In this document: positions 34,908 to 43,152 of the stretch, one piece after another
Layout of the letters: every line of letters starts with the position of its first letter
Position numbering within the stretch: position 1 is the stretch's first letter
Assembly: GCF_020595125.1 (NCBI RefSeq)
Contig: NZ_JACNMS010000001.1
Coordinates: 496,001 to 560,000 of the forward strand
Direction: 5' to 3'
DNA: 64,000 nt
From: Jeotgalibacillus aurantiacus
GTDB lineage: Bacteria > Bacillota > Bacilli > Bacillales > Jeotgalibacillaceae
Translations under genes and position numbers: made by a program
The notes under the pieces: model-generated
Seen by the model: only the letters and a program-made list of their open reading frames with translations
Told to the model about the DNA's origin: nothing
The model's database searches: none

Positions 34908-35001
34908 CAGAATCTCCCCTTTATGAATTAGTCGATTATTCATCAAAAAAGATTCATTGATCCAAAAATAGCAGATCATGATTAACGATCTGCCAGATGC
35001 G

Positions 35002-35457
35002 CTATACTCCTAATCCGCGATGTATATAATTTGCCCTTACCGGCTTCTTCCCGAGCGCTCTTGACCAGATAGACAACTGACCTGAATGATGAATCTCATG
35101 AACGATGATGTGATTCAACACTTCTCCTTCAGTAAAGGTTTCGCCTTCTATGTCAATACGGAGATCTTCACGATCTGTTGTCCAGCTTTCTATGTAATCT
35201 TTGATTTCATGATGATACTGATCATTCAGATGCTTTACTTTTTCAAGGGTTATATAACCGGTAAGATCATCATCAAACAGCTCTCCTTTTAAATCCTTCA
35301 GCCAACCGATTTCTACCACCACAATATGTAACAGCGTCTCAAGAATATTTCCTACTCCACCTGTACGGTTCAGCAGCAGGTCTTCTTCTGGAAGCTCAAA
35401 AGCCCATTCAAACCATTCCTGTCTCTTTTGCCAGTTATAATAAAACAATTTTTTCAT
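35002..35457 (-). CDS. DinB-family protein
   Basis: A 151-aa four-helix-bundle protein of the DinB/YfiT superfamily. The three metal His are in TLLHIVVVEIGWL and VHEIHHSGQLS (H-x3-H type), so a metal centre is likely. Members include bacillithiol- or mycothiol-dependent transferases. The start overlaps the stop of the upstream membrane gene (ATGA), so they are cotranscribed. Confidence 0.9.
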   Translation of the reverse strand: MKKLFYYNWQKRQEWFEWAFELPEEDLLLNRTGGVGNILETLLHIVVVEIGWLKDLKGELFDDDLTGYITLEKVKHLNDQYHHEIKDYIESWTTDREDLRIDIEGETFTEGEVLNHIIVHEIHHSGQLSIWSRALGKKPVRANYIHRGLGV

Positions 35458-35828
35458 GAACGTGCTTCCTCTCTGTTTTTATAACCGGAGGCTTTTATTG
35501 CCCGAATCAACCTTTGTATCAGTAACGTTCCCCATAGCAGCAGACCCATATAGAACATCGTGAAGAAGTTAGGTGTAAAGGTAACAGTTAAAAACCCGAT
35601 AAATCCTAATCCCCGAAAAACGGAAAGTCCACTTCCCTCATCCCATTGCTCAATGCCGGGAAACCCTCCCTCTGTTAAAAAGAAAAATCCCACATTTGAC
35701 AGCACATATCCCAGAAAAGCTCCAATCGGCAAACTCCATATCTTCGATTTAAGCAGTGAGCCAATGATGATTCCTAAGATAAAAAACCCAGCAGGATAGA
35801 AAATGAGCAGCACCGTATAGGTTGTCAT
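35454..35828 (-). CDS. Membrane protein, unknown
   Basis: A 124-aa protein with three to four predicted helices (residues 3-24, 30-52, 72-90 and 92-112 approximately). It has no recognised family. It overlaps the dinB-like gene by 4 nt and is the first gene of that pair. Confidence 0.7.
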   Translation of the reverse strand: MTTYTVLLIFYPAGFFILGIIIGSLLKSKIWSLPIGAFLGYVLSNVGFFFLTEGGFPGIEQWDEGSGLSVFRGLGFIGFLTVTFTPNFFTMFYMGLLLWGTLLIQRLIRAIKASGYKNREEARS

Positions 35829-35912
35829 TCGATTCAGCTCCCTTTGTCTATTCTATCTATTACATTCTTCGGGTCTGCTCATCATTCCTGCTTTTTGGAT
35901 GTGTTTTTCCAT

Positions 35913-36329
35913 CTATATCTTACTCACCTGTTCAACCGCCCATTTATGATGCTCCAAAAGGAGTTTCTCCTTCGCCATTTCCTTTGTCATCCATGTCAGA
36001 TCGTAACCATCAGTCATCCTTTTTCTTCCCTTTAATGAAACTGCATAAAAGGAGGCCTCATGCTGAATGTTCTCTCCATCCTGATCATAGTGGTGTTCGG
36101 CTCGGCCAATACACGAATTTAAAAACGCCTGATATCCCGTTTCTATTTCAAACTCTCTCAAAAGACACTGGTCTTCCTTATCATGCTCTGCCATCTCCCC
36201 GCCCGGTAAAAAATACTCCCCTTTATAGTTTCGAACCAGCAATATGTGCTGATCTTTAAAACAAACACCATATACCATTCTTGCGTACCGGTAATTTGCA
36301 TCTTGCCGCTTCATACCAAACCTCATCAT
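35913..36329 (-). CDS. Nudix hydrolase
   Basis: About 139 aa. The Nudix box is PGGEMAEHDKEDQCLLREF followed by EIETGY; one of the two usual Glu of the REUxEE core is replaced by Ile (REFEIET), so the metal site is slightly altered. The substrate is unknown. The start is uncertain among several ATGs; 36329 has AAGGTGG about 7 nt upstream. Confidence 0.82.
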   Translation of the reverse strand: MMRFGMKRQDANYRYARMVYGVCFKDQHILLVRNYKGEYFLPGGEMAEHDKEDQCLLREFEIETGYQAFLNSCIGRAEHHYDQDGENIQHEASFYAVSLKGRKRMTDGYDLTWMTKEMAKEKLLLEHHKWAVEQVSKI

Positions 36330-36359
36330 AAAGAACACCACCTTATAAAATTTTTAGGG

Positions 36360-37712
36360 TCAAATCATATATTGCAGATCAGATGCAGCAGTCGGGTATC
36401 CAAATATCACCTGCTTCAACTCAGATACCGGCAATTGAAAATGGATAGCTGTTGTAAAATGATTGATCAGCTCATCTGCCTGCATACTAATCAAGTGTGC
36501 ACCGAGCAAACGGTCATTTTCCACGTCAATAATCAGCTTTGCTGACGCCGCTTTTTCATTGGCTTTCCTGTACGTGTACCAGTCTTTCATATCAAGATCA
36601 CTTACCTTAATTTCATATCCTTTTTCTTTAGCTTCCTCTTCTGTCATACCGACAGAAGCAAGCTTTGGAAGAGTAAAGACAATCGTCGGTGTAATTGGAT
36701 GTTTCATCTTTTTCACGTTGCCATTTAACAGGTTCTCTGCAACAATGTTTGATTCAAAACCCGCCAGAGGGGTAAGAGGACGATTTCCGCTGGCTGACAC
36801 ATCACCCGCTGCATAAACATGAGGGTTGGATATACTTTGTAGAAATTCATTTACCTGAATGCCCTTTTCGTCTGCCAAAATACCTGCTTCAGTCAGATTC
36901 AGTTTACGAATGGCAGGCGTTCTCCCAGCACCGTGAATGACGATGTCTGCCTGCCATTCTATTTCCTTACCATTCTGATTTCCTTTCAATGTATAAACGT
37001 CCCCCTGATTCATCAGACTCGTCACATCTGTATTCAAATGAAACTGAATGCCCACTTCTTCAGATCGTTTCATTAGAAGCTGAACATGATCCGCATCAAA
37101 TCCTTTTAATATCTGATCACTTCTGTGAATAAGATGAACCTCCGAGCCTGCTCTTGCTGCAATGTGGGCAAACTCCATTGAGATATAGCCGCCTCCTATA
37201 AAAATGATCCGCTTTGGTAATTCCCCTAGCGCCAGAAAATCATCACTATGCTTTAACAGTTCTGCGCCCTGAAATGGAAGCTCGGCAGGCTCTGCACCTG
37301 ATGCAATTAAAAACTTATCAGCCTCCAGCAGTTCTCCACTCACATTGATCGTGTGATCAGAAACAAAGGCGGCTTCTCCATGGAAAACGTCTATGCCCGC
37401 TTCTTTAAATGCTCTGACTTTTCCATCAGGAACCGGTTCAGTAAAAGTTTTTTTAAACGTCATTAACGCCTGCCAGTCAATCGCCTGATCCTCCGCAATC
37501 CCTTTCCCTTTCATTCTGTGAGAAGCGTCTACTATTTCTGCCGCTCCTACAAGCACCTTTTTAGGATCACAACCTCTCAATGCGCACGTCCCTCCAAATG
37601 GTCTGGCATCAACCACCGCCACTCTCCAGCCTTCTTTTCTACATGCCTGTGCTGCCACACTTCCAGCTGAGCCACTACCAATCACAATCAAGTCATACTT
37701 TTTCACTATCAA
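36360..37712 (-). CDS. Flavin disulfide reductase family oxidoreductase
   Basis: A 450-aa FAD/NAD(P) two-dinucleotide-binding enzyme (glutathione/mercuric reductase family). FAD motif IGSGSAGSVAAQ, redox-active disulfide GGTCALRGC followed by DPKKV, NAD(P) motif FIGGGYISMEFAH, second FAD motif VYAAGDVS. The dimer-interface domain lacks the usual C-terminal HPT His-Glu pair (it reads FGYPTAASDL), so classical glutathione-reductase chemistry is doubtful. It is divergent from an OsmC gene and close to Crp/Fnr, glutaredoxin-like and TVP38 genes, a thiol/sulfur-stress-like neighbourhood. Confidence 0.92.
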   Translation of the reverse strand: MIVKKYDLIVIGSGSAGSVAAQACRKEGWRVAVVDARPFGGTCALRGCDPKKVLVGAAEIVDASHRMKGKGIAEDQAIDWQALMTFKKTFTEPVPDGKVRAFKEAGIDVFHGEAAFVSDHTINVSGELLEADKFLIASGAEPAELPFQGAELLKHSDDFLALGELPKRIIFIGGGYISMEFAHIAARAGSEVHLIHRSDQILKGFDADHVQLLMKRSEEVGIQFHLNTDVTSLMNQGDVYTLKGNQNGKEIEWQADIVIHGAGRTPAIRKLNLTEAGILADEKGIQVNEFLQSISNPHVYAAGDVSASGNRPLTPLAGFESNIVAENLLNGNVKKMKHPITPTIVFTLPKLASVGMTEEEAKEKGYEIKVSDLDMKDWYTYRKANEKAASAKLIIDVENDRLLGAHLISMQADELINHFTTAIHFQLPVSELKQVIFGYPTAASDLQYMI

Positions 37713-37730
37713 TCACCTTCCGATGAGTAT

Positions 37731-37752
37731 TTTTACCCCTATACCTGTAAAA
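37731..37752. promoter_or_regulatory. Inverted repeat in the divergent promoter
   Basis: TTTTAC-N10-GTAAAA lies between the divergent disulfide reductase and OsmC genes. It is a candidate operator for a shared regulator; which one is not known. Confidence 0.35.
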
Positions 37753-37867
37753 GATGAATAATAAACCGATTTTTACTTTTGAAGGTGCTCAATGTTAGCC
37801 AGCTAACTTTTTGTCATACCCGGGATTGCTACAATTCAGGTGTAATACAGAAAAGGAGATGTTAATT

Positions 37868-38308
37868 GTGTCGAACAAAATGTCTTTTAAAGTAGATGGA
37901 TTTACTGAAAATATGAAGACGGAACTCACAAGTGGACAGCACCTCATTATCATTGATGAGCCACCGAATATGGGTGGACAGGATGAAGGTCCGGATCCGC
38001 TGACAAATATGCTTGCATCATTGGCTGGATGCGAAAATGTTATTGCAAATATGGTGGCAAAAGAAATGGATTTCTCTCTTGATAAGATTGAATTTAATAT
38101 AGAAGCTGAATTGGATCCCCGCGGATTGATGGGAGACCCTGAGGTAAAGCCGTATTTTGAAACAGTAACTGTTAAAGCCACCGTGCATACAGACGAAACA
38201 CAGGATCGTATAAACGAGCTGAAAGAAAAAACAGATGCACGCTGCCCTGTTTTTACAACACTTAAAGCGGCCGGGGTCGACATGCAGGCTGAATGGCTGA
38301 AGGCCTGA
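37868..38308 (+). CDS. OsmC/Ohr-family protein
   Basis: A 146-aa OsmC-like protein. The two conserved cysteines are in LAGCENVIANMVA and DARCPVFTTLKAAG, as needed for thiol peroxidase activity or persulfide handling. GTG 37868 has AAGGAG 9 nt upstream; the frame opens earlier at 37811. A terminator follows. Together with the neighbours this suggests protection against hydroperoxides or reactive sulfur. Confidence 0.92.
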   Translation: MSNKMSFKVDGFTENMKTELTSGQHLIIIDEPPNMGGQDEGPDPLTNMLASLAGCENVIANMVAKEMDFSLDKIEFNIEAELDPRGLMGDPEVKPYFETVTVKATVHTDETQDRINELKEKTDARCPVFTTLKAAGVDMQAEWLKA

Positions 38309-38313
38309 AACAT

Positions 38314-38350
38314 TGAAAAACCGCTCTTATACTACAGAGCGGTTTTTCTT
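38314..38350. terminator. Bidirectional terminator
   Basis: AAAAACCGCTCT pairs with AGAGCGGTTTTT, between convergent OsmC and Crp/Fnr genes. Confidence 0.92.
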
Positions 38351-38358
38351 CTATCCTA

Positions 38359-39042
38359 TTAGCCTTTTTCTAGGATTTTCTGAATGTCATCAGCTTTTAT
38401 CGCGTATCCGCGAATCGTCTTTTTAACAAATCCCTCTTTTTTCAGACTGCTCATCAGCAGTGAAATGGATTCCCGGGAAGATCCAACCATCGTAGCAATG
38501 TCTTCATGCGTCAGCTTCATCTGGATGGATTGCCATTCTTTTTCCCGCTTACCGCTTTTTTCACTCATTTTCAACAATAGAAAGAGGGTACGATAGCGAA
38601 CATCCGCCAGTGCAATTTTTTCACTCAGATCATAAGTTTCTTTTAACCGGTTAGAAAGAATCTGAATCAACTTCAGTGAAACATCCGGCGATGATCTGAT
38701 AAATTGCTCAAATTTCTCTTTATTCATCGTGCAAATATAGGAATCCGTCATCGCTTCAGCGTAAGTTTCCTGATCTGTCAGCGTAAAAGAGTCCGTTTCA
38801 CCAAAAACATTTCCATCTACAAGAATATCTGTAGTGAATTGTTTACCATTTGGGGTCATCCGGTACAATCGGACCTGACCCTTCTTTAAAATAAACAAAA
38901 TATCCAGGGATTGCCCTGGAATCAGCAGCTGTGTTCCTTTTTTAACAGGTGTCATCGTACTGCTCTGATCGATTTTTTTCAGCTCATCCATTGGTAGTTC
39001 ATCAAATAAATTTATATGGGAGAGGAGTGTCAGTTTATCCAT
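38359..39042 (-). CDS. Crp/Fnr-family transcription regulator
   Basis: A 227-aa regulator. The N-terminal cyclic-nucleotide-binding-like barrel (about 10-125, GNVFGETDSFTL is the phosphate-cassette region) lacks an obvious Fe-S cysteine cluster. The C-terminal winged helix has THEDIATMVGSSRESISLLM. The ligand may be redox or sulfur related (inference from neighbours). The ATG overlaps by 2 bp the divergent glutaredoxin-like gene. Confidence 0.93.
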   Translation of the reverse strand: MDKLTLLSHINLFDELPMDELKKIDQSSTMTPVKKGTQLLIPGQSLDILFILKKGQVRLYRMTPNGKQFTTDILVDGNVFGETDSFTLTDQETYAEAMTDSYICTMNKEKFEQFIRSSPDVSLKLIQILSNRLKETYDLSEKIALADVRYRTLFLLLKMSEKSGKREKEWQSIQMKLTHEDIATMVGSSRESISLLMSSLKKEGFVKKTIRGYAIKADDIQKILEKG

Positions 39043-39295
39043 GAGATCCCCTTCTTTCTTTCATTCTGAATTGGCTCAATTATATACCATACCCGGCTGT
39101 CATGAATGTCAAAATGCACGTGATATTCTTTATCAAAGCCGGGTTCCTTTCAATCAGTTTTCAGTATTTGATTATCGTAATGAGGTACTGTCAATTCCAT
39201 ATGAGATTAGACGAAACGGCTTTCCGATATTGTTTTATAACCAACAATATTATTCCGGAGCCAAACTTTTCTCATTTCTTCAAATGATGGAATAA
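39041..39295 (+). CDS. Glutaredoxin-like small protein
   Basis: Up to 84 aa with a CxxC redox motif (IPGCHEC) after the first beta strand and a thioredoxin-like layout ending in GFPILFYNQQYYSG, which supplies the cis-Pro. No good ribosome site precedes ATG 39041, and a TTG at 39071 would give a more typical short glutaredoxin, so the start is uncertain. It shares its promoter region with the Crp/Fnr gene. YruB/NrdH-like proteins are the nearest known type. Confidence 0.75.
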   Translation: MRSPSFFHSELAQLYTIPGCHECQNARDILYQSRVPFNQFSVFDYRNEVLSIPYEIRRNGFPILFYNQQYYSGAKLFSFLQMME

Positions 39296-39326
39296 AAAAA
39301 GCTGTCCAAAGACAGCTTTTTTTATG
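39294..39326. terminator. Bidirectional terminator
   Basis: AAAAAAGCTGTC pairs with GACAGCTTTTTT around CAAA, between convergent genes. Confidence 0.93.
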
Positions 39327-39990
39327 GCGCTTCCCCCTCATTTGAGCGTCCCTGTAAATATGCTTTTATTTTTTTTCTGAAAAGCATCGGAATAATAAAT
39401 ATGACTGCAAAAATGGATACTGCTAAAACGATCGTGCCTGCGCTGTCTGAACCAGTGCTGAATCCAAGAAAAGTGTAAGCGAATGTTCCCGGAATGATAC
39501 CGATAAGCGTTGCTAACGTAAAGGGTAAAAGTCTGATTTTCGAAGCTCCGGCTGCATAACTGATTAAATCAAAGTTAAACAACGGTACCAGCCTTAGCAG
39601 TAAAACGATAAAAAAGCCGTTGTGTTCCAATTGGTCCTGAAGCTTCTTCCCTCTCTCTCCCAGCTTTTCCTCCACTCTTTTAGCTCCAGCTTTTTTAGCA
39701 AAGATAAAGGCAAGAATCGCTCCCGCAGTAGCACCTGTCATGGTCAAAAGAGTCCCGTATACAGGACCAAATGCCAATCCTCCTGCAAGAGAAAGAACTG
39801 AAGCTGGAAACAGAATAAACGGCCTTGCTGAATAAAGTAATACGTATAATAGTGGTGCAAGCATACCAACAGACAAAATCCAGTTTCGTATCACCTCAGG
39901 AGATAGATCCAGTACAGTCTGATTTAATACAATCAGACCTGCGATCAGGATCAAAACAACAATGATCCATCCCCATCTTTTCATATTCAA
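39322..39990 (-). CDS. TVP38/TMEM64 (VTT-domain) membrane protein
   Basis: A 222-aa membrane protein of the VTT/DedA superfamily. The family core is visible as FGPVYGTLLTMTGATAGA, RLVPLFNFDLISYAAGAS and GIIPGTFAYTFLG, with five to six helices and a basic C-terminus. Family members act in lipid scrambling or transport; those beside mercuric-reductase-like genes are common in bacteria. Function here is not fixed. Confidence 0.92.
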   Translation of the reverse strand: MNMKRWGWIIVVLILIAGLIVLNQTVLDLSPEVIRNWILSVGMLAPLLYVLLYSARPFILFPASVLSLAGGLAFGPVYGTLLTMTGATAGAILAFIFAKKAGAKRVEEKLGERGKKLQDQLEHNGFFIVLLLRLVPLFNFDLISYAAGASKIRLLPFTLATLIGIIPGTFAYTFLGFSTGSDSAGTIVLAVSIFAVIFIIPMLFRKKIKAYLQGRSNEGEAP

Positions 39991-40130
39991 TCACCTCTTT
40001 GACCAGATTAATATACTTTCATCTTTAAAAACTGTAATTCAACTCACAATTAAATTTTCAGAATTGTTAGTTATCTTACTTTTTATTCGTGTACCAGACG
40101 TTAAGATAAACAAAAAGGAGTGATGACTTT

Positions 40131-40562
40131 ATGGTAACGGCAAAACAGCGTCCTGTCATATTTCCAGTGTCCAGAACAGTCACAGTTTCACTCGTTGCCA
40201 GTACAGTTGCAGGAATTGTTTTTGGTCTTTATATGCAGACAATCGGTATGATACCAATGATTGCTTCACTGGCCGGTTCTGAAAGTCTGTTTGCAGGATG
40301 GACGCTCCATATGATTATCAGCTGGACATTCGGTCTTGGATATGGTGCCATGACCCGTTTCTCAAACCGTTATATCATTCTTGGCGCAGTGCATGGTTTA
40401 CTTATTTGGCTGATTGGCCCCATCATTGTGATGCCACTTATGATGGGGATGGGCACAATGTTCGCAGAAATACTGACGGGCGCACAGCTGACGAACCTGA
40501 TCACCCATCTTGGATTCTCCCTTATTACTGCTTTTATCTTTACAATTTTGATGAGACGTTAA
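40131..40562 (+). CDS. Four-helix membrane protein, unknown
   Basis: A 143-aa protein with four predicted helices and Gly-rich, Met-rich segments (MPLMMGMGTMF). An AAAGGAG site precedes the ATG and a terminator follows. No family recognised with certainty. It is monocistronic. Confidence 0.72.
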   Translation: MVTAKQRPVIFPVSRTVTVSLVASTVAGIVFGLYMQTIGMIPMIASLAGSESLFAGWTLHMIISWTFGLGYGAMTRFSNRYIILGAVHGLLIWLIGPIIVMPLMMGMGTMFAEILTGAQLTNLITHLGFSLITAFIFTILMRR

Positions 40563-40576
40563 ACGGTCATAAATAG

Positions 40577-40616
40577 CATGATTCCCGTTATCTGATGAGA
40601 TAGCGGGAATTTTTAT
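40577..40616 (+). terminator. Terminator
   Basis: ATTCCCGTTATCT pairs with AGATAGCGGGAAT around GATG, then TTTTTATT. Confidence 0.92.
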
Positions 40617-40729
40617 TGAATCAATTACTTAGGTCAGTACTTTTTAAATGGGGGTCATATCAATCAAACATTTATTTCCGGCTCTCCGTTTACACTGTAC
40701 CACCTTGGGTATTTATCACTTATAAAGAA

Positions 40730-40752
40730 CTATAACTTTTTAACTATTTAGG
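40730..40752 (+). promoter_or_regulatory. Shared 23-bp motif, copy 2 (before chemoreceptor)
   Basis: CTATAACTTTTTAACTATTT plus AGG, 18 nt before the start codon. It matches 20 of 23 bases of the stretch before the diguanylate cyclase gene at 29162. Confidence 0.45.
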
Positions 40753-40769
40753 AAAGCGAGGGATTTTTG

Positions 40770-42608
40770 TTGAGCATTCAAAAGAAAAGCTGGATCATGA
40801 CGGGGCTGCTGGTGGCAAATATTATTGCGATCGCTTTATTTTCGTTTTTTTCTTCACAAAACAATGCACAAATTGCGGAAAGTAACGAAAACCGCTATCA
40901 GTCCTATTTGTTAGCGGATGAGTTACGGCAAAGTTCGGATGATCTCACCAGATTAGCACGTACATATGTCATCACGGGAGATCCATTTTATGAAGAAATG
41001 TATTTTAATGTTTTAGCTATTCGAAACGGTGAAGTGCCACGTCCGGAAAACTATGAGCGTATATATTGGGATTTCTACGCTGCCTCAGGTGAAGCACCAC
41101 GGCCGGACAGTGATGTTCAACGCTCTCTTAATCAGCTGATGATTGATGCGGGCTTTACAGAAGAGGAAATGGCGAAGCTTGCAGAGGCAGAGGCAAACTC
41201 CAATACACTTGTGAACACTGAAGTCATTGCCATGAATGCTGTAAAAGACATTGTCCCTCCCGAAGCAGAAGCTTTGAAGGAAGCAGAGGAATCAAATAGT
41301 GAGTTTGCTGCGCGTATCATGCATGATACCGCTTATCACGTTGAAAAAGCGACGATTATGTCGTCTATCGACGAATTTTTTGCCATGCTTGATGCCAGAA
41401 CATCTGCTGAAGTAACAGCAGCTACGGATCGGCAGGCTGTATTAAACACGATACTGATTGTACTGATTCTTCTTTTGGTTGGCTCAGTCGTTTATAATGC
41501 GATCAGCCTCAGATCCATCGTTAAGCCAATCAGACGTTTATCCGGAACGGTGGAAGAGCTTGCAGGTTACGACTTAACGACAAAGACGAATGACGCAGCT
41601 CAGGATTACGCTCATCGCAAGGATGAAATTGGTGTCATTGCTGCATCCATTTTAAATATGCGGACTCAATTTACAGCGATGATTCAGCTCATAAGTCAAA
41701 CCGCCGTGGATACGAATCAGACAGCTCAGTCTTTAGCAGCAGCAGCGACGGAAACAGGCATGACATCTGAGCAGATTGCGATATCCATTCAGGAAGTAGC
41801 GACAGGCTCAACAACTCAGGCAGACCGGTCCAATACCATTCTGGAATCCAGCACAGAAGTGCATCAAATAGCAGCAGACGGACACTCAAGCATTATCAGT
41901 ACAATCGATAATCTGAGTGATACCGGACGTCTGGCCCGAAGCGGCAATGATGTGATTAATGAATCCGTCACCCATTTAGAGATAATAACGGACAGCGTTC
42001 ATCAGTCCTCTCAGGCAGTTCAGCAGCTTGGAGCACGTTCGGGCGAAATTAACAGCATCATTACGACTATCACAGATATTGCCGGTCAGACAAACCTTCT
42101 TGCATTAAATGCAGCGATCGAAGCAGCGAGAGCAGGTGAAAGTGGTAAAGGATTTGCTGTTGTCGCATCGGAAGTACGAAAACTGGCAGAGCAATCAAGC
42201 GATTCCGCAGCAAAAATTGCAGATCTTATTCACACGATTCAGACTGAAACGCATGAAACCGTCAGTATGATGGAACATAACGTGAAGCTCGTTGAACAAC
42301 AGGCTGACATGATGTCTTCAGCATCCGGCGCACTGCGGGCCATTCTTGAAGCGGCAGAACGTGGTGAAAAGGATACTGAGGTTATCAATGAACTGTTTGA
42401 CAGGCTTCAAAAAAGTGCAGCAGAATCCCTTGAGAATGTACAGGAGATTGCCAGCGTGATCGAGCAGACAGCAGCGGCTGCCGAAGAAGTTGCTGCCGCA
42501 GCCGAAGAACAGACAGCCACTGTTGGTGACATTTCTAACCAGGCTCAGGAATTGCGCGAAAAAGCACAGACACTTGAAGAGCAGATCAAACGCTTTAAGG
42601 TGGATTAA
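40770..42608 (+). CDS. Methyl-accepting chemotaxis protein
   Basis: A 612-aa receptor. Helix 1 (about 10-30) and helix 2 (about 226-246) bracket a helical extracytoplasmic sensor domain, followed by a HAMP domain (about 248-305) and the long signalling coiled coil with the hairpin tip [20 protein letters not shown]. Ala/Glu-rich methylation helices are clear. GAGGGA lies 6-7 nt before TTG 40770; an adjacent TTG at 40767 is possible. No che genes are nearby. The ligand is unknown. Confidence 0.96.
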   Translation: MSIQKKSWIMTGLLVANIIAIALFSFFSSQNNAQIAESNENRYQSYLLADELRQSSDDLTRLARTYVITGDPFYEEMYFNVLAIRNGEVPRPENYERIYWDFYAASGEAPRPDSDVQRSLNQLMIDAGFTEEEMAKLAEAEANSNTLVNTEVIAMNAVKDIVPPEAEALKEAEESNSEFAARIMHDTAYHVEKATIMSSIDEFFAMLDARTSAEVTAATDRQAVLNTILIVLILLLVGSVVYNAISLRSIVKPIRRLSGTVEELAGYDLTTKTNDAAQDYAHRKDEIGVIAASILNMRTQFTAMIQLISQTAVDTNQTAQSLAAAATETGMTSEQIAISIQEVATGSTTQADRSNTILESSTEVHQIAADGHSSIISTIDNLSDTGRLARSGNDVINESVTHLEIITDSVHQSSQAVQQLGARSGEINSIITTITDIAGQTNLLALNAAIEAARAGESGKGFAVVASEVRKLAEQSSDSAAKIADLIHTIQTETHETVSMMEHNVKLVEQQADMMSSASGALRAILEAAERGEKDTEVINELFDRLQKSAAESLENVQEIASVIEQTAAAAEEVAAAAEEQTATVGDISNQAQELREKAQTLEEQIKRFKVD

Positions 42609-42614
42609 ATGGAA

Positions 42615-42656
42615 GGAAGGTGTGAATCTCCTGTGAGGTTCACACTTTTTGGTTTT
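42615..42656 (+). terminator. Terminator of the chemoreceptor gene
   Basis: AAGGTGTGAA pairs with TTCACACTTT and is followed by a T-rich tail. Confidence 0.88.
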
Positions 42657-42741
42657 TAATTTTCGATATCTCAGTACACATTGGATTATTTATCCGTTAA
42701 TTCATACAATATAGTAAAGAAAACGTTTCGAGGAGGGACAT

Positions 42742-43152
42742 ATGATGGACATAGCAAGCAAGGTGACTGACATTCTAATTAAACATTTAGACCCAGCATT
42801 TATCATTTTATTCGGCTCACAGGCAACCGGAAATATTCACAGTACCAGTGATATTGACTTGGCTTATATAAGTGACAAGGATCTCCCTCCCTTTGATATG
42901 TTACACATTAAAAGTGAGCTTGCTGAAAAACTGCATCATGAAGTTGATTTAATCGATATTAAAAAAACCAATACTGTTTTTGCAGCTCAAATTTTTTATT
43001 ATGGCAAAGTGATTTATAGCCGGGATGATAATCGCTACACAAAAGAATCAATGAAAGCACTATCTATGTATGCATCATTTATTGAGAGAAGAGACTTTAT
43101 CATAAAGGATATTGTGAAACGAGGTTATGTGATTAATAATGATTCCGACTAA
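42742..43152 (+). CDS. MNT-type nucleotidyltransferase (MntA-like), orphan
   Basis: A 136-aa minimal nucleotidyltransferase. LFGSQATGNIHSTSDIDL gives the exact G-S-x(10)-D-x-D motif that MntA antitoxins use to AMPylate HepT (HEPN) toxins. A third acidic strand (VDLIDI) is present. In known systems the partner HEPN gene is adjacent; here a convergent gene starts within a few bases on one side and a chemoreceptor ends on the other, and I find no HEPN frame. GAGGGA precedes the ATG. It may be a solitary antitoxin or act on another target. Confidence 0.85.
   Translation: MMDIASKVTDILIKHLDPAFIILFGSQATGNIHSTSDIDLAYISDKDLPPFDMLHIKSELAEKLHHEVDLIDIKKTNTVFAAQIFYYGKVIYSRDDNRYTKESMKALSMYASFIERRDFIIKDIVKRGYVINNDSD

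Noticed and set aside
37795-38313. 172-codon minus-strand frame opposite the OsmC gene
   Set aside because: Ser-rich shadow of a well-supported coding sequence, with no ribosome site.
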